Assembly (NCBI GenBank): GCA_031257215.1 | Contig: JAIRPC010000095.1 | Coordinates: 1 to 14,560, forward strand | Reading direction: 5' to 3' | Length of the DNA stretch: 14,560 nucleotides | Source of the DNA: Eubacteriales Family XIII. Incertae Sedis bacterium | Lineage (GTDB): Bacteria > Bacillota > Clostridia > Peptostreptococcales > Anaerovoracaceae | Shown here: piece after piece, positions 14,101 to 14,560 of the stretch | Layout: every line of letters begins with the position of its first letter | How positions within the stretch are numbered: the stretch's first letter is position 1 | Made by a program: the position numbers and the translations under genes | The notes under the pieces: model-generated | Databases searched by the model: none | What the model saw: the letters and a program-made list of their open reading frames with translations, nothing else | Told to the model about the DNA's origin: nothing

Positions 14101-14560
14101 GCTACGGACTCCGCGACGAACCTGCCCGTGCTGATAGTCAGGTCGGGCCACCCGAACGCAGGGACGCTGAGTTTCGGCTTCACCTACGACACGACGAGCG
14201 AGCCGCTGGCGGGCGACAAGGCGCACGTGCAGATAGACGCGAGCCTGCTGAACGCGAACCCGACGAGCGGCGACTGGTACTACAAGATAGGGGACGCGAA
14301 CGACCAAGTTACAGTTACTACATATTATGACATGATATACCACGGCAACGCGGCGGGCACGACGGGATCGACCCCCGCCGCCATGACGCACGTCAGGGCG
14401 CTGACCACAAAACAGCTGCCGTCCACGCCGAACCCCCTCGCCAAGACGGGCTACACGTTCACTGGCTGGACGACCGAGGACAGGTGGGTCACGCCGCCCG
14501 GCATAGCGAGCACCACGGCGGGCGCGTTCTACGCGAAAGGGTCGAACTACCTCCTCGAAG
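8167..14560 (+). CDS. Giant BspA-like repeat surface protein, 3' end beyond the window
   Basis: Open for at least 2131 codons from ATG 8167 (SD AGAGGT, 6-nt spacing) to the edge. Parts: (1) signal peptide 1-39 (hydrophobic 18-37, cleavage near VTA; C29 is not in a lipobox); (2) Asp/Thr/Ser/Ala linker about 40-190, partly encoded by translated palindromes; (3) a WGDG-containing PKD-like module, about 195-285 (WTIDWGDG 221-228, HTYTTAGAY downstream), as found before DUF285/BspA-type repeats; (4) about 45 tandem repeats of about 31 residues from residue about 315 to about 1771, consensus G-N/D-x-F-A/C-x-x-M-F-x-x-C-x-x-L-(x6)-F-x-L/F-P-Q-x-x-T; (5) a non-repeat region of unknown fold, about 1772-2055; (6) the start of a Listeria-Bacteroides/InlB-B-type repeat (about 2056 onward, KTGYTFTGWTTE). 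Probably a cell-surface adhesin or interaction protein. Any wall anchor lies outside the window. It was reconstructed by hand as one frame without internal stops. Confidence 0.85.
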   Translation, partial: MKNLRELSGRKHLAKQSLVALLAGIMVLCTMPMASGVTAIPIEIEKAADNKAASEITEAKTPLAADDTDPSLRPTSRNLLAAVTSGSAVTSIDGIADQVRNDDSGVRNDAAAGEGEASTPPTAEVTTDTAVTDDTDSSLRPPSRNPLSEVTTDSAVSTDSAVTSDAAVEEPTTSSAVKKRGTSTASDTEHLSLKVVTTAANQRFYLPTSGQVGNQYNAYDWTIDWGDGLGTNRWAGTGNLNGINHTYTTAGAYIIDVVPTDPDATGWAKAFGFWSTNDGNANAQANKNMLRGVMSPLTLKMTHTQAEIDAGTPLNNEWACTFSGCQYLSEFSDDFNLPQNSTTAGSSYAYQMFQGCIRLGSALPEGFSLPTGITGSVGSSFARQMFNGCTGLVSLQTGFTFPTNLASAGNEFAYQMFNGCTKLNNTPVGFSLPSVMSGTVGNNFACQMFAGCSVLSTIQAGFTFPQGITQAGDNFATQMFYNCVKLSILPAGFTFPQSLTQVGDGFAANMFDLCSSIVDLPSNIWLPQNLVTAGDFFAAKMFQNCKGMRTLDGFKLPGTSLTQVGDNFCLSMFVYNNSLVNLPVGLTLPLGILHAGDNFAVTMFAECPKLSGLPAGFNLPQTLQSAGSSFCYSMFQNTGAFVTIPAGFSLPRDLTSVGNDFCRNMFWKTPVLGDLPAGFTFPQMLTSAPHNFAWGMFAASGVTSFPAGFNLPQQLESVGDSFCKYAFARADNDRDSGVRNNGRFTNMPAGFNLPPNLRVAGNDFCFAMFIARTSIISIADSFTMPQHLNSTSTSEVTGSIGNNFGVSMFNVCSALQYVGSSFSLPSQAADLTAVGDNFAAGMFQGCSALVRPNGGTGGPITMPPNVASCGVSFAQSMFQSCGNLLDLANGNAGFKLPAAMATVGDNFCYNMFAGCGKLTTVSFYFTLPRGITGNAGNNFAAGLFSGCGSLGQPSGAGMFYLPQNVTQAGNSFMSAMFYNCKSLVSLTTFFGESTSFVLPQELVTVGNDFCNSMFMGCDTLTTVDGGRSLFQLPQKINSAGVNFCYRMFRDCIALTVAGNTFTFPADVAVLRDSFAQEMFYNCDALTVMNAGFKLPENATSAGNSVFQNMFGGCAVLAGLNDQFQLPTGLTSVGNAFCFAMFQNCSALTGINGAFTFPTGMLSCGNDFAAYMFQGCGSLVNMNDAFQLPTGQTAAANTTYCQNMFSYCANLDHINDIFTFPAGIAGAVGNDFAQRMFYNCPKLTGVSPVFTFPTGITNFNTEFAIEMFSLCTSLTQMNASFNMPQPSAASVSGDNFAKLMFRGCTALTKVNDVFKLPQSMTATRDYFCQTMFQGCTVLEKVGDAFTLPQSMTSARDYFCADMFVDCPAMPSVGKVFTMPQAMTQTGTYFATEMFLRCYALVRVNDNLNFNLPPLMTAVGNAFCYQMFRQCTSLVGMNANFNMPQGIANGGTNFAQNMFYSCTSLTSVNSIFTLPNSMTVAGASFCQSMFGVCTSLTKVNDVFNLPQSMGSISGGNACWGMFAGDTALDKVSSVFTFPQSITTLAGDNVCQGMFNGCASLTQVSPVFTFPQNLAGGAGNSFAFQMFLNCTSLVNMNAGFNLPRGYTAAGFAFCAQTFKSCSALENINDTFTMPQTITGNVGYQFASQMFMNCASLVKVGAAFNLPQAMAGTTGYSFADAMFEGCTSLEYVSDGFTFPQGITTLSVYVYSGDHIYFAQRMFWGCNSLHSISKNGVFTMPQNVRVAGDCFMNNMFTGAGGPNFQLDAAFRLPASITAFPNFYTTGSPSTVGSQTNPPRNPPGTAGEVNPDTGKVAAYERYNWVRVNNLSNVFNGMAPNTPVQNIRIRDILNGLSTPPMSGGNTFAGCQGIFSDWWEIPLTWGGGGIAWTTTLAAVGTVPAENPRGTAVPYWVTVYNESIPRQGLYDGPTSGFNANKALGEGSFMDGRTGAVPNNTPIYMRASVPGTFTVSAAALSGISNYTVATDSATNLPVLIVRSGHPNAGTLSFGFTYDTTSEPLAGDKAHVQIDASLLNANPTSGDWYYKIGDANDQVTVTTYYDMIYHGNAAGTTGSTPAAMTHVRALTTKQLPSTPNPLAKTGYTFTGWTTEDRWVTPPGIASTTAGAFYAKGSNYLLE
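8375..8401 (+). repeat. REP-like palindrome A inside the coding sequence
   Basis: CGTCATTGCGG...CCGCAATC with arms ATTGCGGC (8379-8386)/GCCGCAAT (8393-8400) and loop CCACGA. It is translated in frame as PSLRPTSRNL. It resembles the interspersed REP-type palindromes of the form GTCATTGCGG...CCGCAATC common in some bacterial genomes. Together with its flank (from 8365) it matches copy C at an offset of exactly 201 bp. Confidence 0.75.
8448..8473 (-). repeat. REP-like palindrome B, inverted orientation, inside the coding sequence
   Basis: On the minus strand it reads CGTCATTGCGG-ACTTGAT-CCGCAATC, with the same outer arms as copies A and C but a different loop. Arms on the + strand: ATTGCGGA (8449-8456)/TCCGCAAT (8462-8469). 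It is translated as IADQVRND. The opposite orientation and different loop argue that it is an independent insertion and not part of the A/C duplication. Confidence 0.75.
8482..8494 (-). repeat. Half-copy of the REP-like palindrome
   Basis: GTCCGCAATGACG at 8482-8494 exactly repeats the right half of copy B (8461-8473), 21 bp downstream. It encodes a second VRND seven residues after the first. It looks like a partial duplication or a decayed copy. Confidence 0.7.
8576..8602 (+). repeat. REP-like palindrome C inside the coding sequence
   Basis: CGTCATTGCGG...CCGCAATC with arms ATTGCGGC (8580-8587)/GCCGCAAT (8594-8601) and loop CCCCGA, translated as SSLRPPSRNP. It has the same frame and orientation as copy A. 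Similarity extends about 10 bp upstream (GACACAGAT) and about 15 bp downstream, so A and C may descend from one segmental duplication. Confidence 0.75.
9109..13490 (+). repeat. Tandem array of about 45 in-frame repeats of about 93 bp
   Basis: Each unit encodes about 31 residues with the core F(A/C)xxMFxxCxxL followed by an F-x-LP or F-x-FPQ strand and ending in G. Units vary from about 29 to 41 residues by insertions (for example near 10340 and 10510). Early units mostly carry LPAGF; later ones carry VNDxF or MNAxF, and several late units share longer DNA similarity (about 12089 and 12655). Spacing and core recall DUF285/BspA-type leucine-rich repeats (23-26 residues), but each unit is longer by several residues. 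I counted the units by reading; the number may be off by one or two. Confidence 0.85.

Noticed and set aside
13270..14391. A 373-codon open frame on the minus strand inside the giant repeat gene
   Set aside because: The composition (Arg/Ala/Val/His-rich) is typical of an antisense shadow; the + strand frame has clear repeats and an InlB-B-like motif.

Overview
The window looks like chromosomal DNA from a GC-rich anaerobe, most likely Gram-positive (a clostridial-type member of the Bacillota, or possibly Coriobacteriia). The reasons are: a Crp/Fnr regulator divergent from a 4Fe-4S protein, a pairing typical of anaerobic Firmicutes; strong purine-rich Shine-Dalgarno sites; a lipoprotein ApbE; and large secreted proteins built from choice-of-anchor Q, Ig-like, FN3-like, BspA-like and Listeria-Bacteroides (InlB-B) modules. 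The assignment rests on gene content only.

Layout. Positions 1-673 (minus strand) hold a Crp/Fnr-family regulator cut by the left edge. It is divergent from a ferredoxin-type protein at 842-1534, with overlapping promoters in an AT-rich gap. A tRNA-Arg(CCU) gene follows at 1673-1748, with its own near-consensus promoter and a terminator. A strong promoter carrying two 16-bp palindromic operators (1855-1906) then drives apbE (1979-3079), which encodes an exported FAD:protein FMN transferase lipoprotein. An unusual CAA/AAT-rich leader (about 3102-3206) precedes a 1533-residue secreted beta-helix protein (3249-7850). That protein is an internal tandem duplication of a [beta-helix + choice-of-anchor Q signature + Ig-like] unit, ending in a Pro/Thr linker, an Ig-like module and a Lys-rich FN3-like module.

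After a nested hairpin and an AT-rich regulatory region with direct and inverted repeats, a structured 5' leader (8060-8136) precedes the largest gene (8167 to the right edge, at least 2131 residues). This encodes a Sec-exported giant surface protein with a WGDG (PKD-like) module, about 45 tandem repeats of roughly 31 residues around the core MFxxCxxL, and the start of an InlB-B-like repeat. Its N-terminal linker is partly encoded by REP-like palindromes (CGTCATTGCGG...CCGCAATC) translated in frame in both orientations.

How the genes relate. The left part is a redox or nitrosative-stress sensing module, a role known for the family and not proven here. The right part is a cell-surface block: two large secreted proteins with similar signal peptides next to an extracytoplasmic flavin transferase under tight-looking repression. 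The most unusual features are the in-frame palindromes inside a coding sequence, the expanded Cys-rich repeat architecture, and the structured or low-complexity leaders of the two surface-protein genes.
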